NCBI GenBank assembly: GCA_030152865.1
Contig: JASLIW010000066.1
Coordinates: 1-8,058 of the forward strand
DNA: 8,058 nt
Direction: 5' to 3'
Source of the DNA: Bacteroides sp.
Lineage (GTDB): Bacteria; Bacteroidota; Bacteroidia; Bacteroidales; Bacteroidaceae
Position numbers and translations under genes: made by a program. Shown piece by piece: positions 6,091 to 8,058 of this stretch. The first letter of the stretch is position 1, and every line of letters begins with the position of its first letter. The notes beneath the pieces are model-generated. The model saw nothing but the letters and a program-made list of their open reading frames with translations, made no database searches and was not told the DNA's origin.

Positions 6091-8058
6091 ATGAAACTTA
6101 AACTAGTGATTACTACGGCACTCTTGTGGCTAGCACAAGCCTCCATGCCGAGCTTTGCTGAGTCTGTCCAAGATTCGGTAGAAGATAAAGTAGAAAACCT
6201 ATTGGCTCGGATGACCCTACAAGAGAAAATAGGCCAAATGAACCAGCAGACCTATTTTGAAGTGACCGAAGCCATGGTCAAATACCTGAGTGAGGCCGAC
6301 CTCAGCGGCTTGCTCAAGATGCTAAACCCCACAGGAGCAGGCTTTCCCAAACCCTTGGAAGAGATGAGCCGAGATGAAAAAGCAGCTGTACTCTATGGTA
6401 TGCGTCAGGTAATTCAAGAGCAGGGACTTCTGCAACCCATCAAGGCAGCTAAGATAGGCTCCTTGCTCAATATCGTAGATCCTCAAAAAATAAATGAATT
6501 GCAGCGCGTAGCCGTAGAAGAGAGCCGCTTAGGTATCCCTCTAATCATCGGGCGTGATGTGATTCATGGCTTCAAGACCATCTTCCCGATTCCACTGGGT
6601 CAAGCCGCCTCCTTCGATGCAAAGCTAGTCGAAGAAGCCGCTGCTATAGCTGCTGTAGAAGCGAGAGAGAAAGGAGTCAACTGGACCTTTGCACCCATGG
6701 TCGATATCTCACGCGATGCCCGTTGGGGACGAATCGCCGAAAGCTTAGGCGAAGATACCTACCTAACAGCTGAGCTCGGTGCAGCCATGGTACGTGGATT
6801 TCAAGGCAAAGACTTAACAAGCCCTCATGCCTTAGTGTCTTGTGTCAAACACTTTGCAGGTTATGGCGCAGCTGAGGGAGGTCGAGACTACAATACCACT
6901 ACTATACCTGAGTTCCTACTACATAATGTTTACCTGCCACCCTTCCAGCGTGCCCTAGAAGCAGGTGCGCAAACCATCATGACCTCTTTCAATGAAAATG
7001 ATGGTATTCCAGCATCTGGAAGTAGCTATCTACTCAAAGAGGTGTTAAGAAAACAGTGGGGCTTCGATGGCTTTGTTGTATCCGACTGGGCCTCCATGAC
7101 CGAGATGATTCCCCATGGCTATGCCCAAGACAAAAAAGAAGTAGCTGAGCTTGCTGCCAACGCAGGCGTTGATATGGAGATGTTTAGCGGTACCTACCTC
7201 AAGCACCTCGAAGAGCTCCTAGCCGAAGGCAAAGTCTCTCAAGCGAGCATAGACAATGCGGTACGCAACATTCTTCGTGTCAAGTTTCGCATGGGTCTAT
7301 TTGAAAACCCCTATGTAGACCTGAGCAAGCCCTCACAAGCCTATAGTCCAGCTCACTTAGCCAAGGCTCGTGAAGCAGCAGTCAAATCGGCTGTTTTGCT
7401 CAAGAATAATGGCATACTACCCCTGAAGAAAACACAGAAGATTGCCATTCTAGGCCCCCTAGCCGATGCGCCACACGATCAGATGGGTACTTGGGTGTTT
7501 GATGGCGAGAAAGAACACAGCATCACCCCAGTGCAAGCGCTAAAGACAGAGTACAAGGATGTTGACTATGTCTATGAACCCGTTTTGGCCTACTCAAGAG
7601 ATACCAACACCGCTCAGTTTGAAAAAGCCAAACAAGCTGCTGCAGCGGCTGATGTAGCTGTAATTTTTGTTGGAGAAGAGTCTATCCTCTCGGGAGAAGC
7701 CCACTCGCTTTCCAACCTCAATCTAATTGGGGTACAATCCGACTTGATCAAAGCCGTAAAGAGCGTAGGCAAACCCGTAGTAGTGGTAGTTATGGCTGGT
7801 CGTCCACTAACGATAGAAAGAGACCTCGCCTTTGCTGACGCCATGTTGTACAACTTCCACCCCGGCACTATGGGAGGCCCAGCCATCCTAGACCTACTCT
7901 TTGGCCAAGCCAATCCGAGTGGCAAGCTGCCTGTTACCTTTGTCAGAGAGGTAGGACAGATCCCCATGTACTACAACCACAACAATACAGGACGTCCATC
8001 GGTGGCTGAAGTCATGACTCTGGATCAAATTCCCCTAGAAGCTGGACAGACCTCACTT
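6091..8058 (+). CDS. bglX: Periplasmic family 3 glycoside hydrolase (beta-glucosidase, BglX type), 3' end outside window
   Basis: An open frame of 656 codons runs to the window edge; E. coli BglX has 765, so about 100 residues, mostly the C-terminal Fn3-like domain, are missing. Residues 1-23 are a signal peptide (MKLK, hydrophobic core, PSFA before E24), placing the enzyme in the periplasm. The N-terminal GH3 barrel starts with LLARMTLQEKIGQMNQ. It has the substrate-binding Asp156 in GRDVIHG (154-160), RWGRIAESLGED (211-222), Lys253-His254 in KHFAGYG and Arg265-Asp266 in GGRDY. The nucleophile is Asp332 in GFVVSDW. The C-terminal alpha/beta sandwich starts near LLKNNGILPL (436-445). Glu536 in LSGEAHS is the likely acid/base, and NPSGKLPVTF ends the visible domain. 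The enzyme removes terminal beta-linked glucose or related sugars from oligosaccharides; the exact specificity cannot be read from sequence. It is divergent from an NrtR-type regulator, its probable controller. No clear Shine-Dalgarno precedes the ATG. Confidence 0.93.
   Translation, partial: MKLKLVITTALLWLAQASMPSFAESVQDSVEDKVENLLARMTLQEKIGQMNQQTYFEVTEAMVKYLSEADLSGLLKMLNPTGAGFPKPLEEMSRDEKAAVLYGMRQVIQEQGLLQPIKAAKIGSLLNIVDPQKINELQRVAVEESRLGIPLIIGRDVIHGFKTIFPIPLGQAASFDAKLVEEAAAIAAVEAREKGVNWTFAPMVDISRDARWGRIAESLGEDTYLTAELGAAMVRGFQGKDLTSPHALVSCVKHFAGYGAAEGGRDYNTTTIPEFLLHNVYLPPFQRALEAGAQTIMTSFNENDGIPASGSSYLLKEVLRKQWGFDGFVVSDWASMTEMIPHGYAQDKKEVAELAANAGVDMEMFSGTYLKHLEELLAEGKVSQASIDNAVRNILRVKFRMGLFENPYVDLSKPSQAYSPAHLAKAREAAVKSAVLLKNNGILPLKKTQKIAILGPLADAPHDQMGTWVFDGEKEHSITPVQALKTEYKDVDYVYEPVLAYSRDTNTAQFEKAKQAAAAADVAVIFVGEESILSGEAHSLSNLNLIGVQSDLIKAVKSVGKPVVVVVMAGRPLTIERDLAFADAMLYNFHPGTMGGPAILDLLFGQANPSGKLPVTFVREVGQIPMYYNHNNTGRPSVAEVMTLDQIPLEAGQTSL

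Noticed and set aside
7614..7967. 117-codon minus-strand frame inside the glycosidase gene
   Set aside because: It is antisense to the conserved GH3 C-terminal domain, whose motifs are intact in the plus frame. The antisense peptide is low complexity.

Overview
The window looks like chromosomal DNA from a member of the Bacteroidota, probably the order Bacteroidales and possibly near Porphyromonas. Four things point there. The GyrA sequence is of Bacteroidales type, with GDSSVY in the quinolone-resistance region and a TNRGGKG GyrA box. gyrA is followed by a secreted TPR protein gene. No start codon has a clear Shine-Dalgarno sequence. Several upstream regions carry the Bacteroidota promoter pattern TTTG / about 19 nt / TAnnTTTG. 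The genus is a guess from memory. The four complete or nearly complete genes are ordinary families, and I see no phage, IS element, CRISPR array, tRNA or rRNA.

Layout. Positions 1-1178 (minus) hold a TPR protein with a signal peptide; its 3' end lies beyond the window. Positions 1247-3838 (minus) hold complete gyrA, 68 bp upstream of the TPR gene and probably cotranscribed with it. Positions 3839-4245 are a 407-bp divergent gap. It holds a candidate gyrA promoter, a GC-richer and structured island that may be a dispersed repeat or leader RNA, and a good promoter for the next gene with a dyad across its -7 element. Positions 4246-5040 (plus) encode a flavodoxin-like protein with two [4Fe-4S] clusters (EFR1-type ferredoxin). 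Position 5066-5094 is a strong bidirectional terminator shared with the convergent gene at 5111-5872 (minus), an NrtR-type regulator whose Nudix domain has lost its catalytic glutamates. A 218-bp divergent gap (5873-6090) carries a perfect 16-bp palindrome and a second dyad. From 6091 to the end (plus) lies a periplasmic family 3 glycoside hydrolase (BglX type), cut by the window edge after 656 codons.

How the parts may work together. gyrA and the TPR gene form one housekeeping unit. The ferredoxin gene is a single-gene unit, probably controlled at its own promoter. The regulator and the glycosidase gene are divergent and share a control region, which suggests local sugar-responsive regulation of glycoside use. 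That link is inferred from position, from loss of the Nudix catalytic residues, and from the known sugar-sensing Nudix-type regulators of Bacteroidota. The best leads for something new are this regulator-palindrome-glycosidase arrangement and the structured island at about 4067-4207.
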